From contig JAIVFH010000089.1 in assembly GCA_025765595.1 (NCBI GenBank), positions 79,871 to 143,870 of the forward strand: DNA of 64,000 nucleotides, written 5' to 3'. Shown here one piece after another: positions 1 to 11,319 of this stretch; position 1 is the stretch's first letter; the number at the start of each line of letters is the position of its first letter. This stretch comes from Obelidium mucronatum. Lineage: Eukaryota > Chytridiomycota > Chytridiomycetes > Chytridiales > Chytriomycetaceae. Under the pieces are notes generated by a model. It was not told the DNA's origin and did not search any database. It worked only from the letters and a program-made list of their open reading frames with translations. Both the position numbers and the translations under genes were made by a program.

Positions 1-484
1 GACGTCTTGGCTTTGTGCGCTGGAGGTGCTGCTGGTTGTTGGTGGTGGCGATTGATGACGGGCTGGTGGTAATTGCTTGAGCTGTGGCAGCAAATACTGG
101 CATTGCGGTACCAGCAGTATTAGCGCCAAAGGCAAATGAAGAGGGACCCAGTTCAAAGTCTCCGATGATGGAATGCAGTGGAGCCACAGGAAAAGGCACC
201 ACCAGTGCTGGGGGACAGTCGCTTGGGATCACAAAAGAGCCAAAGGGATCGCTGTTGTTGTTGCTGCTGTCATATTCAGAGGCACTTGATCCACTGCTGG
301 AGACGGTTGCTGCGCTGTAGAGCGAGCTAGGACTGCCAGTTTGGTCCATGGCAAAAAAGTCGCTAAAGTCACTGAAATTGCCACCGGCTCCTAGCAGTTC
401 AGTCAGAAACTGCTGTCCTGCTCCGAAGGATCCCAAGCTCATCGGTGCCGGTGGATCGCTGAAGGAGAGACTGGCAGGGTTCAT
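1..484 (-). CDS. N-terminal part of an acidic, low-complexity protein (possible transcription factor), cut by window edge
   Basis: An open frame runs on the minus strand from an ATG at 484 to the left edge without a stop, so about 161 residues of N-terminus are visible. It begins MNPASLSFSDPPAP and contains an acidic/aromatic stretch (FSDFSDFFAMD), a Ser/Asn-rich segment (SASEYDSSNNNSDPFGSF) and a Thr/Ser-rich part near the edge. No folded domain is visible. The hydrophobic-acidic patches resemble activation regions of fungal transcription factors, and the next gene is a GATA factor, but that is only an analogy. The DNA-binding part, if any, would lie outside the window. The start was chosen as the first ATG of the open frame. 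Confidence 0.55.
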   Translation of the reverse strand, partial: MNPASLSFSDPPAPMSLGSFGAGQQFLTELLGAGGNFSDFSDFFAMDQTGSPSSLYSAATVSSSGSSASEYDSSNNNSDPFGSFVIPSDCPPALVVPFPVAPLHSIIGDFELGPSSFAFGANTAGTAMPVFAATAQAITTSPSSIATTNNQQHLQRTKPRR

Positions 485-793
485 TGGTGGCTAGGAGTTG
501 GGCTTTTTCAATGGAATTGTTTTTTTGGGATGGAGATGGACGAACGAGAAGAGCTTCAAAAAAGTGTGGTGATTTGGAAAATTGAAATTGGAAGAGGGAG
601 GAACGGCGTATAGCTGTAGAAGCTTCGAAAACATGGGACAACAATATCAAAGAAATGGGAGTGCTATATTTGTCATCTGTATAAAATAATTCATTGATCA
701 CAATTCAAAATTCAAGGTTCAAGCGACTTTTTATTATAAAACAAGCAAGGAAAAACAGATAAAGGAGAGAAAAAATAATAACCCAACGTGATC
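485..793. other. Intergenic spacer, 309 bp
   Basis: This lies between the 3' end of the GATA gene and the 5' end of the truncated leftward gene, so it holds the promoter of the latter and the GATA-gene 3' flank. AT-rich; no motif cluster stands out. Confidence 0.5.
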
Positions 794-1370
794 TTAGAAT
801 CCCTGCTGAAACTCTCCCAACCCGTGATTCAAGTTGTTTTTTGCGCTTGCTGACTGTATTAGATTTGGATCGTCTATTGTTCTTTTCAATGGATTCTTTA
901 AATTTCCGGTCCACAAGTAGTCTTCTAGGACAGCCGAGGCGATAGTTGTCACGGGTGTGCTGTTGTTGCTGTTACTACTACTGATATTGTTGGCAGTGGT
1001 AGGAGAGCGAAGTAACCTTAATCTTTGCTCGTGAATCCGCCGCTGTTCTTGAATAGAGAGAGATCCTGGGCGAGGTTGTGGCGGTTGCTGTTCATTTTGT
1101 TGTGGTGTGTGACTTTGTGGAGACAGCATATTAAACGATGGATTGAACAAAAGCGTTGCTGGTTTGGTTGCAGGATGGTTAAACAACGGGTTCAATTCAT
1201 TTACGGGTGAGTTGGGATTATATCCATGATTGGGAGGCTGCGAATGCGAAATTTGGATAAACTCTGACCGTTGTTGAGTTTGTAGTTGCAAATGTTCTTG
1301 TTGTTGCCGCTGTTGTTGTTGCTGTAGCTGTACCTGCTGTTGCTGTACCTGCTGTTGCTGTTGCTGCAGT

Positions 1371-1405
<35 letters not shown>

Positions 1406-1472
1406 CTGTAGTTGTTGTTGTTGTTGTTGATGCTGTTGTTGTTGTATTTGTTGATGTTGTTGTATTTGTTGA

Positions 1473-1506
<34 letters not shown>

Positions 1507-2746
1507 GATGTGGCAGTGACTGTTGCTGTGCTAATTGCTGTGATCGTTGTTGATGTTGTTGTGGCAGTTGTTGCTGTTGCTTCTCCTGGTGAAATTGATG
1601 GAATTGGTTGTTGATTTCCAAAGTCGATGATTGCGCGCCCCCTTGCATCAATTGCTGATGCTCCTTTTCGAATAGCAAAGAAGAAATGTCTTGAATTTCG
1701 AATGGCGATTGAGTTGGTGCCGCCGAAAACTGATGAAGGAGCTCTTGTTTCACAACATTCTGATTCTCAGACACACACGAAGAAGAAGAAGCCGCACTCA
1801 ATTTGCGCAGAGGATTGCTGTAACCATGCAATGGCTCAGTTATTGCTGGGGATTGCTGCTGTGGCTCTTTCTGTTCTCGTGCCAGTTCTAAGTCTTGGAT
1901 CGCCGTAGTTGACACGCTGTCAGAAGGCGGTGTAAATTCTTCAAGCGTAGCACTAGCATCACTTATAGTCTTATTCGGAACCGGCCGATGTATTCTATAC
2001 TGCTTAAAATAAAGTCCTACAGAATTGAATTTTTGAGAAAAATTTGTTGCATTCGAAATCAACCAAAAAAAAAAAAAAGCCAACTTACCACAACTGTTAC
2101 ATAAATGATAGCTTTTGCATTCGCTTCGCCTCCACAACGGAGTTGATTTTGTCAGGCAGTTGAAGCATGTCAGACCCCGCTTGTGCTCACGAATCTTTTT
2201 CTTTTGGGCCTTGGACAAATGTTTGATGCTAGCAGCATCCATTGTCAACAAAAGACCCGAGACTGACTCCTTTGCCGGTTTTGAGCTTTGCAGCTTCCGA
2301 CGGCGCACCGCTGGTTTTTTGGCAGGCACAGAATTGGCCTCCGCTGGTTCTGGCTCGACGTACAGGTTGGCAGTGGACGCTGGAGACTGCCGCTGGAATT
2401 GCTGCTGTTCTTGCTGGGCAGAAAGAAGTCCATCGCTGCCAGCGGCCTCGGGCGCTACCGCGGGATACGCATTGAACTGGAAGGATAGCGGCAGCGGCAG
2501 CAGCGGAAACTGCTGCTGGAAGGATTCGACCGGCGAACCCTGGCTGGCATACAGCGGCAGCGGCAGTGGTAGTGCGGGAGTCTGGAACTGCTGCATCGGA
2601 GGCATGCCTGGCAGCCCGCTCACGTAGTAGCCGTAGCCTGGCGGCAGCTGGCTTGATCCATACTCTAACTCAAGGCCGCTGTTTCTCCGCTGGTCGTTCA
2701 GGTTGCCCGCAAGCAGATCTCCGAGGTAGAAGCTTGAGTTGTCCAT
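794..2746 (-). CDS. GATA-type zinc-finger transcription factor with long polyglutamine region
   Basis: Nuclear DNA-binding regulator. After an N-terminal Pro/Leu/Gln-rich region and a basic patch (KKPAVRRRKLQSSKPAK), a single GATA finger appears: CFNC, an 18-residue loop containing TPLWRR, then CNSC followed by GLYFKQYRIHRP. The C-X2-C-X18-C-X2-C spacing matches the fungal class with an 18-residue loop. A 72-nt intron (2017-2088, GTAAGT...TGTAG) splits the finger right after CNSC. It has no in-frame stop, so the unspliced frame reads straight through. Downstream are several hundred Gln-rich residues with His interruptions (about 1270-1600), then an Asn/Ser-rich tail. The translated frame is 650 residues with the intron and about 626 without. 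Start: the first ATG, MDNSSFYLGDLLAG. Target genes (nitrogen, light or iron control are common for the family) cannot be told from sequence. Confidence 0.9.
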
Positions 2747-3342
2747 AGTGCTGCTGCTCTTGCTTGCTTGGTTTGGTGTGGCGGTGGCAAGCGGCGATCA
2801 GATCTGATATTGAGCGGCCACTTGAGACTGTTTTGTGAACAAGAAACCCAAAAAGTAAAACACAAAAAATCGTAAAAATTGCATTGATCCGGGCTTTTTT
2901 GCTTTCGCCTTCATCTCCACCTCACTTCTTTATCACCGTGGCCCCCTCGCTTCTATCAGGACTTTAACAAAAAATCTGTCCCTTGACCCACCCGCTTTTC
3001 CTCCATCCAATCCTGCGTACCGCTGAGTAATTCACGATGCAGTAGAAGTAATTCCCTGAAACAAACGAAAAAGCCGCAATTACGTGTTTGATGGTCAATC
3101 CAGATTTCACGTCATGCAACTCTTCCTTTATCTAGCAACAAAACCTCCTCAAGGCTTCCCCGCCCAGAAAGAAGAGAAACAAGAGCCAACGTGAACGTGT
3201 CTCGTGACAGCAAAGTGTCTTTCGAAAATGGCGCAATCGCAAAACTTTTTTTTTCTTTTACTCAACAGGTCTATTCTTGCTTAACAATGGAAACAGGGAA
3301 ATGATGCTACTCTTTCGAGCTTTCGTATTCACGACAAGAAAA
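2747..3342. other. Promoter / intergenic region upstream of the GATA gene
   Basis: This 596-bp gap lies between two minus-strand genes, so it should hold the GATA gene promoter and the 3' flank of the receptor-like gene. No ORF or RNA gene is visible. Several C/T-rich stretches lie at 2890-3010. Confidence 0.5.
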
Positions 3343-4813
3343 TCAAGCCACAGGAGCTTCACCACCACGAGCCATAATCCTGGCCAGCCTCAACCTCTCC
3401 GCCAAAACGACAGGAACACCACCTCCAAGACATGCTAACGGGAACAATGCCGGCCCACCAGCACGCATCGAAACACCCTCAGCCCAACCATCTCTAAACA
3501 CCTTGGTCAAGACAACAGAGTCCCCGTCCGTCAAACTCAATTCATCGCCCAATTCCTTGGCATAGTGCCGTCTCACAGGGAAACTCTCACTTCCACCGTT
3601 AGCAGCAATAAACGGTTCACAGGCAGCGACATCCAAGGCCGCCTCGTCTTTACCTTGCAATTGACGGGTCTCTGGCAGACTAAACGAGCGTTTTGGGATC
3701 CCGTTTCGACTCAATGTGATCATTGCCATTTCTCCGCTTGCAGCGACTTCTTGACTTGCGTATTGTACAGCCTTTTCTTTTGGGTCGATGGATGTCGGTA
3801 AAGTGGGTTGGTTCAAAAGTCGTCGAGCCACGGCTCCACGTTGATTACAGAAGTAGCACATGAGAGCGAGGAGAAACAAGGCACCGCCAAATACTCCGAC
3901 AATGATCCAGAGCACCGGGCTAGCAGTAGGGGGTGCGAAATCGGCCGGGTTGTTGTTTCCAGAAACAGCGGTAGTTGCTATAACAGATTGTTTTTTGATG
4001 GGCGATGCGTGTGTAAGAAAAATGATAATGGTGAGGTGACTGGGGGGTTAAAAAATTACTCACGGCATAGAGGAATGGGTGCAGCTTGTTGGCACCCTGG
4101 ATTTCCACAAAGCGTCGAAGGGAAGGAGCACTGAATAGTAGAGCTAAATTGGATTGCAGGACCGGAAAATCCGGTTCCAACAGTGTTCCTGTTCCTTTTC
4201 TTCAGTTTTCTGAATCGGACTTGGAATAAAAAAAAAACACTCACAAGCTTTGAAGGGCAGGAATACCAGCCAACGTCGAGAGACCGGTAGAAACTCCTCG
4301 ATTTCCTGAAATATCCCTAGAGCAAAAAAGGGAGCAGGATTTGTGTCAAGACCAAAGATTTGCGTATATAAGGCTTGTAACTCACAACAGCGTCAAACGG
4401 GTCAACAGGTTCAGTCCAGCTGGGACTTGTCCTGCGATACCAGTGTTTCCAAGGCGTCTGTCCAGCAAGGAAGAAGATGAAGCGATTAGCTTTCTTTGTT
4501 ATCATTAACTCAAATTACAAGCATTGACACCCACAGGTCTGTAATGTAGGTGTTGGTTGCATCGCACACGACTTGGCCTCTGATTGCCATTGTTCCAGTG
4601 CAGCAGGAAGCGCTAGTATCCGCCGGGACATTCGGGTAACCCCTGCCAGACCAACTTGTTTAATATTGCATGTACCGAACAAAACCCGACTCACCATTGA
4701 TCAAGTACTCCTATTTTGAAAATGGAGCAATCCGTTCCAGTACTGAGTTCGACAACACCTTGGCCCTGGCCGTTGGCGACTGCAATGAGGAAACTTGCAA
4801 CGAGATACCACAT
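3343..4813 (-). CDS. LRR ectodomain - transmembrane - SH3 receptor-like protein
   Basis: Predicted single-pass plasma-membrane protein with at least six exons. Exon 1 starts MWYLVASFLIAVANGQG, a clear signal peptide. Later exons give a Cys-containing cap (SASCCTGTMAIRGQVVCD), short leucine-rich repeats (LGNTGIAGQVPAGLNLLTRL; DISGNRGVSTGLSTLAGIP) and a Cys-rich end (QCSFPSTLCGNPGCQQ). After a Thr/Pro stalk comes a transmembrane helix (LWIIVGVFGGALFLLALMCY), then about 190 cytosolic residues ending in an SH3-like fold (ELGDELSLTDGDSVVLTKVF followed by DGWAEG). The combination of LRR, TM and SH3 suggests a surface receptor or adhesion protein linking an external cue to polyproline partners inside. 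An upstream in-frame ATG exists, but the signal peptide favours the start given. Ligand unknown. Confidence 0.75.
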
Positions 4814-4961
4814 TGGAATCTTGGATTTTTTGTAATTACAAGGTTGGGTCAAAACAAAAAACAATTTGGACATTGAATTGGGATACAAGTGAATATTTTA
4901 CAACCTTCTAACAACGTCATCTGTTCCTTTCTCTCTTATTTCTTCCCCCCCTGAGCGGGAC

Positions 4962-6862
4962 TCAGAACAACATTTTCCAAAGCAACACCATATTAAATAT
5001 GGTGATAAATACAGCAATAACCACAGCGGAAACTTTCAACCCCACACTATTAGTGAAATCCATCACGATTTCATCTTCTACAAGACCATCCAATGAAGCA
5101 GCAACACCACTAGAATCAGCTACAATTCCCTCTTCCACACCACCGCTACTACTACTTTCAAACCGCACCTTCATAGCGTCACCATCACTAGCTCCGCAGG
5201 TTATCCAAATCAACGGCCAAATCGCAAACGGAAGCTGAAGCGACAGAATAACTTGACTGAAAACCAACAACTGATTCATTCCACTTGCGCCCGTCAATAA
5301 AGCTGAAGCCATGGCAGGAATAATTGCAAGAACTCTTGTAAATAGGCGTTGGAGAGCAGGTTGGAATTTCACGGTCGGTCCCAAGAAGCCTTCAGTCACG
5401 ATTTGGCCCGCTAGAGTTCCGGTGATTGTGCTGGATTGGCCAGCACAGAAGAGGGCTAGAGCGAATGCGAATCCGGCTGCGGGGCCGAGATGTTTTGTCT
5501 TTTTTTTTTGTCGTCAATCAGTGACAGGTGAAGATTTAGAGGGCCAAACTCACAAGAAGAATATAAGCATCCTTGATTTCGGCTACTTCTCCATCTCCAG
5601 ATAAATAAAATGAGGCACTTGCAACAATAAGAATAGCACTTGTGAAAAAAAATCAATAAATTAGAGAGAGCAAAAAAAATAAATAAAGAGCACCTACCTG
5701 TTGATCAAAAGGGCTCCAGTCAATGCAACAACAGAGTCCAAGTTTGAATACCGCAAAGCTTGGGGAATCAGTTTCATTCTCGCTACAGGCTGAATATTGA
5801 TGACATTCAAATCTTCAGCTTGCGATGGAAGTTCTGTTATTTCGCCCAGTGTTTCAGATTCTGAATGAGATCGATAACGCACTATTGAAGAATGCAGGTA
5901 TAAATTGTGAGGCATGATCTGTTTTTTTTTTTGGATGTTTTTTTTTTTTTTTTTTTTCGTAAGTGCTGCCACTGATAGAAATACTTGACAACTCACAGTA
6001 GCTCCAATAATCCCCATAGCAATATAAAGCTGCCCTTCCTCCCTCACAACTCCCATTGACGGCACAAACCCCCACAAGACATCCATCCAAATTGGCCCAC
6101 TCACACCCACCAAATAAACAAAACATGTGGCCACAGTCGCCAACAACCCAATCACAATAAATTCATATTTCCGTAAATGCTCGGCTCCATACATTGCGAG
6201 AATAATGAGGACATCCAAGGAAGTCAGCGCCACTCCCCAAGGCAGTGGTAAATCAAATAAGAGGTTCAATGCGATTGCGGTTCCAATCACTTCCGCGATA
6301 TCCGTGGCGATGATGGCGAGTTGCGTGAGAATATATAATGCGATATTGGCGCGCCAGGAAAAGTGTTTCCGGCAGGCCATTGCTAAATCGTTTCCAGTCA
6401 CGACGCCTAGTTTGATGCACAGGTATTGAAGGACTATCGCCATCATGTTTGCTAATAGAATTATATAGAGGAGAGTGTATCCGAATTGTGATCCAGCTGA
6501 GAGGCGGCGGATTGTTTTTTTTTTTTTTGGTTTGTTGAGTTGGTTTGTTTTGGTCCCCACACAACACACGCAACAACCCAGACACACCTGCCAAGTCAGT
6601 GGCCCAGTTACCAGGATCTAAATAGCCGACTCCAATCTAGGCGCAGGATGGTGGATGGTTTGTAAACAAAAACAATGAGAGGGTTTGAAGTGCCCCTCAC
6701 CATAAAGCCTGGGCCTAGAAAGCGGAGAAAATCCATTAGTCGAAAGGGACCTTCGACTTCCATTACTTCAATGCTTTCATCGGATTGAGAGCGCTGAAGT
6801 AGTCGCGATTCATCGTTGAGAGTGGCGGATGATCGGCATTCCGCCACGATGGAATGGGTCAT
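4962..6862 (-). CDS. NRAMP-family divalent metal transporter
   Basis: Proton-coupled importer of Mn2+/Fe2+ and related ions, in the plasma or vacuolar/endosomal membrane. Exon 1 begins MTHSIVAECRSS with a Ser-rich tail, then FLRFLGPGFM. The next exon supplies IGVGYLDPGNWATDLA, which carries the DPGN metal-binding motif of TM1. After further helices the MPHNLYLHSS motif of TM6 appears. Both signature motifs are intact. The rest shows strings of hydrophobic helices and a long cytosolic loop after TM6 (SHSESETLGEITELPSQAED). The C-terminal exon holds GPAAGFAFALALFCAGQSS, the last helices and an acidic Ser-rich loop. About six short introns interrupt it. It resembles the yeast Smf group, but which member cannot be decided. 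Confidence 0.88.
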
Positions 6863-6962
6863 TCTTTCTTGGATAAATAAATACTTATTATAGTGAATAG
6901 TAATAAATGAATAAGACGTAATTACATAAATGAAAAAATAGAAACAAAGGAAACAAAAAGTT

Positions 6963-8780
6963 TTAGTTTTGCAATCCCACTCTGGTTTTCAATTCATCCC
7001 ACAAATTGTCTTTATCCACTTTCACGCCACCGAGTACCGCAGAGTTTTCCTGCGCCCGTCTCACCAAATAAGGAATCGCAACAGGGACAGGTCCATATGG
7101 CACACATTTGTATCCCTTCAACCCATTCGCAGCAATCCCATAAGACGTGCCATCCTGCATTCCCATCAACTGTCCAAACCCAACACAGTCACTCTGTGGA
7201 TTCAACTGCAGCCTCTGTAAAGTTAGCCAAGCGTGAAGCACACTTTCCTTGTTATGCGACGCAATGAAAAACTGTACAGGAAGTGGAGTATCCGCATTTG
7301 GTTCCGGTGTGTGTTTTTTGATTTCCGAGATGCACAAATCAATTGCGCCGTTGAACGACTTGTGTGTGTCTTCGAGAGACCGGCAGATTGGATTCGGGTA
7401 GTTCATTTTCTGGGCCCGTTCGCTTTCACTGACAATGTAAGCGCCACGAACGATTTTCACACCAATGTTGTAGTTGCCGCGTTTGGCGCGTTCGAGTTCC
7501 CATTGGACGCGTTGGAGGGCGTCTTGGAGGTACATTTGGTAAGTGTTGAAAATTATTGGGCGGCCATTGTTGATTCCTTGGGAAGCGTCGTTTCTGCATC
7601 CGTTGAATTTCTTGGAGAGGTGGAGGGCGAGGTCGTCGATTGCGGGCTGTACGTAGGTCCATTCGGCGTCAATTATTACTTTCACGTTGAGGGACTTTGC
7701 GTGGGCAATAAGGGATTCGAGGAGCGGGACAATGGCGTCAAATATTTCAAAGTCAGACTTTGTCGCCAATAATGCGTGGGGTGGAGTTGTTGTTGAATTT
7801 GACGATGGAACAAGGAGACTGGAACGAGCAACGTGGTTAGAGATTGTGAAAACATTTGTCAGGTCGATAAAGTCAAAAGATCCTTTGTTGGTGGGATCCA
7901 ATTGGCCGTAGACCTGGGGTCCCGAGTCTCTGAGCCCTGGGAATACGTTGCTAAAGGCATCCGACAGAAACAGTTCCCTGGACACTTGACCGTTTTTGCT
8001 GTGTGAATCAAACGTTGCCTTGAGTAAGCGCAGCGAGTTTGTGTAGCGCAGCAGCACGGCGGGGGGAATGTAAGGCGTCAGCTTTGCGGCAATAAAGTTC
8101 TGCGGGTGTTCGGCGGCAATGTCCGCGCTTTCCTTCATGCCGCGAAGCACGCGCGAAGCTTCGGCCACGACTTTGTCCAGCGATGGCTCGGCGGCCGACA
8201 CTTCGGCCTCGACTGGGTTTCAGATTGAATAATTAATTAATGGAGGCAAAATGTGTGGGGGGCAAACAGCCGCCACAGCCTCCATACCCGCGTAGTTCAG
8301 AATAACGCCCAGGCCGCGCTGGCGATACGCAAGCATGGTCGCATGCACCTCGGCAATGTCTTCGCCGCCTGGTGAAAGTTCAAAGACATGAGAACACACC
8401 CTCTCTCTCTCTCTTTGGGACAATACGCACCGCAAAAGTGCCTGAAGAACGTGTTCTTGACAACCACGTGGCTGGCGTGCTTCAGGCCAGGCAGCTTCTC
8501 CACCGTCTCCAGCAGCACTGGCCCCCAGCGCACAAACGACGGTATGGCACACAGACGGAACACGACAAACGAGTTGAGCACCTGGCGGTTGAGTTTGGGG
8601 TTAGCCACTACTTAGGATCCGTAGGAGAGTGCACTCAGAGAGAGACCACAGCCACCTTACCTTGAGAAAGCCCTGGCCCTTGTACGGCCGCACCACCCGC
8701 GGATCCCACGATGACAAATCAGGGCCTGAGGCGGCGGACGATGATGGCCGCTTGGGCGCCAGGAAGCGGACGCGATGCAT
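6963..8780 (-). CDS. PUT1: Proline dehydrogenase (proline oxidase), mitochondrial
   Basis: FAD enzyme oxidising L-proline to pyrroline-5-carboxylate, the first step of proline catabolism, normally on the mitochondrial inner membrane. Four exons can be joined: exon 1 starts MHRVRFLAPKRPSSSAASG, an Arg/Ser-rich presequence without acids. It joins at GQGFLK to VLNSFVVFRLCAIPSFVRW, then to GEDIAEVHATMLAYRQRGLG and ILNYA, then to VEAEVSAAEPSLDKV. The large last exon has the catalytic barrel: VKIIDAEWTYVQPAIDD, FNTYQMYLQDAL, GVKIVRGAYI, FFIASHNKES, FGQLMGMQDG and the tail VPYGPVPVAIPYLVRRAQEN, which match conserved PRODH motifs. Total about 540 residues, usual for fungal enzymes. An apparent alternative acceptor just upstream of exon 2 would break the frame, so the CCGCCAG acceptor was chosen. 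Confidence 0.92.
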
Positions 8781-9046
8781 TGGTGTGTGGCCTCGTTTCT
8801 ATTCTGCTTTTTAAGGGCGGGCGGAACTCAAGGAAGGCTTGTTCCGAATCCGGAAAGCAAACTATATCTCCACTCAGTAAAAATGAAAATTAACTATCCT
8901 CAACTATACTTTGGAGTAAATGTGTGCATATAGTAAGAGATAAATAGAAAGTTTAAATAAAAATGTTTGTCCTGCACAGAAATGTCAAGTTTAGTTGTTC
9001 CCATTATTAACTAACCACCTTACTAAATTAAAAATACAAACTGCAT
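8781..9046. promoter_or_regulatory. Divergent promoter region between proline dehydrogenase and the glycosyltransferase
   Basis: A 266-bp AT-rich gap separates the two divergent starts. No specific binding-site cluster was recognised. Confidence 0.4.
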
Positions 9047-10321
9047 ATGCTGAAAAAGTCATCTTTTTGGGCGAGACAAACGCGGTCGTCTGTCACGTAT
9101 CATTCAAGTCCTTTCGCTACTCCTTCTGCTAGTCTACATACTCTCGGCGTTAACATCAAACTCGAACCAAAAAGAAACATCGAAAAAGACGTCTCTTTCA
9201 TTCCAGATTATATCAAGTGATGCTGAGAATAATCAATTCTCATCATCTGTTGTGCCACCTGTCAAAACACCACCAGCACAAATCCTCACATTACCACTTC
9301 CACCTCTCCAGAAACTATACCAAATCCCACTCTTGATTCACCAAACTTATAAAACAAACACTCCGTTTTCATCACCACAAGTTTCCTTGTCCCCACCCGA
9401 GAGACTGCAGTGGTTCGAATCATGGAAACTACAGAATCCAATTGCGCATTATAAAATATGGAACGATGATGAAGCAGATTGGTTCATGCAAACTCACTTT
9501 GGAGGAGAAGGAGGAGGGTCGGATTTAGGGAATCGCGTCTACAAGGCGTATTTAAAAATGGAATTGATGGTGATGAAAACGGATTTGTTGCGTTATGCCT
9601 TGTTGTACGTGTATGGCGGGTTTTATGCAGATGCCGATACAACTTGTTTGCAATCAATAGAAAAATGGGATGGTGGTATCAATTTGTCTTCTGGATTAGG
9701 GAAAAATGCGCTATCATCACCCGAACATTTGCTGATTGTCGGAGTTGAAGTTGAGTTTATGCAGTTCCTTTGTTTCTTTCTTTCTTTTTTTTTTTTTTTT
9801 TTTTTTTTTTTGTTTCGCTCACCATTCCCATCCCCATAACAGTGGTATCCAAACTACTTTTCCCACGTGAATTCTGAAGACTATTATAAACGTCTGCAGC
9901 TTCTCCAATGGACTTTCGCTGCTTCCCCAAAACACCCTGCTCTGTTTGCGTTGCTCCAAGAAATCAGCAACGACGTCCTAAACTCGACCCGCGAATACCT
10001 CAGTGATCGCACAAATGTGGAGGCAGTGGGTGGGCCTCAGGTGTTTACAAAAGCTGTGGCTCAGTATATGAGTCAGTATGGAGATGCGTTGGAAGCCTCC
10101 TTTTCAAACGAAGATGCTGCTACCAGTACTAGAAGTAAATGGTTTGAAACGAGTCGAGTTTTGGTTCATCCAATGTACGCGTATAATGCGAGGAGTTCAC
10201 CCAGCCGGACAAAGTGGTGGAGGTGGCTTCGTGATGGGCTTTTGAAAAGGAGGATTGGGAAGTTTGATTTTGTTGATCATCATTACTGGGGAGCTTCAAA
10301 GCAAGGATGGAAATTTACTTG
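9047..10321 (+). CDS. GT32-family (OCH1-like) glycosyltransferase, type II membrane protein, frame break near N-terminus
   Basis: Golgi-type sugar transferase. Family motifs: IPLLIHQTYKTN near the start of the catalytic part, HYKIWNDDEADWFM, then LLRYALLYVYGGFYADADTT, whose DAD is the metal/sugar-nucleotide DxD motif. A T-rich intron (about 9744-9842) separates this from the second half (WYPNYFSHVNSEDYY...). The C-terminus has VLVHPMYAYNARSS and VDHHYWGASKQGW. A good membrane anchor (RLSRIIQVLSLLLLLVYILS) and a Ser/Thr/Pro stem lie upstream in the catalytic frame, but that frame has no ATG. The only nearby ATG (9047, MLKKSSF) is one frame off, and the shift falls at a run of five Ts around 9064. 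Removing one T there would give a continuous type II protein. This could be an assembly error, an unseen 5' exon or a real lesion. Confidence 0.75.
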
Positions 10322-10417
10322 ATTACAATTGTCTGCATGTAGAAAAAAGAGGATGGTTAAAGGAGAAGAAGAATAATAAGAACGAGGTTTTAATTTTAAA
10401 AAATTACGCCACAACGG

Positions 10418-11166
10418 ATGCTCGACGGAAACATCAAAGTGGTTTGTCCATCCCGAGCCAATACGACCCCCACCTCGTTTGTAATATGTTATGTTTTAGA
10501 TCCTTCATATCATTGGGTTGGGCCTCATCATTGTCCAACAAGCCGCCCTCTTTGATTTTGTGCAATTTGATCCAACGCAAAAAGTCTTTGTCGGCGCATA
10601 CACTCTCTCCCAGCTCTTTGTGTTTGGATCGACTCTATACATCCAGAACAGGATTCCATTCTCGGAGGGAAGCGAAAAGTATTTGGTTTATGCCATGTGA
10701 GTTGAAGGGCGGGTTCCCCCCCTGTAGGGTTCCTACTAATAATACAACTTTTGATGACAGCCACAAATCACGAATTGAAACAAATTTCGAAGACTACGAC
10801 ACAAAACAAGGCAGCGACCTGCTCAGCACAAACAGAATCATGTTTGCAGTCGCTGTTTTATCGTATTTCCAGCTGGAGTTCTTGTCGAGTTTTTCTCTCA
10901 TGATTCTGGGGCTTTTGAGAAGCGTGACTGTTTTGACGCACCCGCTGTTTCAAGTTTATATTTTGGGGAAACAGACGGCGACGGGGGAGTTGAGGAGACC
11001 GTGGTCGCCGGATGAATTGTTTATTTCGAACGACGCGCCTTCTTTGGCCAAGAAGGAGGATGGGGAGACTGTACCAGCTGCGACAGCGGCAGTTGCAGAT
11101 GAAGGAGTTTTGAAGGGCCCAAATGGGAAAATCAAAAAGGAGTCGGCGAAAAAGAAAAAGAATTGA
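10418..11166 (+). CDS. PHO88: Pho88/Snd3-family ER membrane protein
   Basis: In yeast this family (Pho88, also Snd3) works in SRP-independent targeting of membrane proteins at the ER and was first found through phosphate transport. Here the core exon reads GLGLIIVQQAALFDFVQFDP, then VFVGAYTLSQLFVFGSTLYI, and is spliced (GTGAGT...GACAG) to HKSRIETNFEDYDTKQGSD. The diagnostic C-terminal block is VYILGKQTATGELRRPW, which matches the VHIFGKPATGDLKRPF-type motif of the family. The end is Lys-rich (KESAKKKKN). The 5' end is less sure: an ATG at 10418 (MLDGNIK) fits in phase if an intron with a weak GTGGTT donor is removed (about 10439-10499). It follows the glycosyltransferase by about 100 bp on the same strand. 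Confidence 0.8.
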
Positions 11167-11319
11167 TGACTTTATGGGAGTGAATGAACCCTGTTCTTTT
11201 TAAGTTTCACATTTCGATATATGATCACCAATCACAGATATAAGTGTACTGCTTTTATTAAAGATGCGTCTACCTTGCTGGTATGTTCAAAAAGGATAAG
11301 GATAGGTCAAGGATATGGT

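Noticed and set aside
1270..1600. CAG/CAA tract as a disease-type unstable repeat expansion
   Set aside because: The tract mixes CAG, CAA and CAT codons. Similar polyQ runs occur in several genes here, so it is a general feature of this genome.
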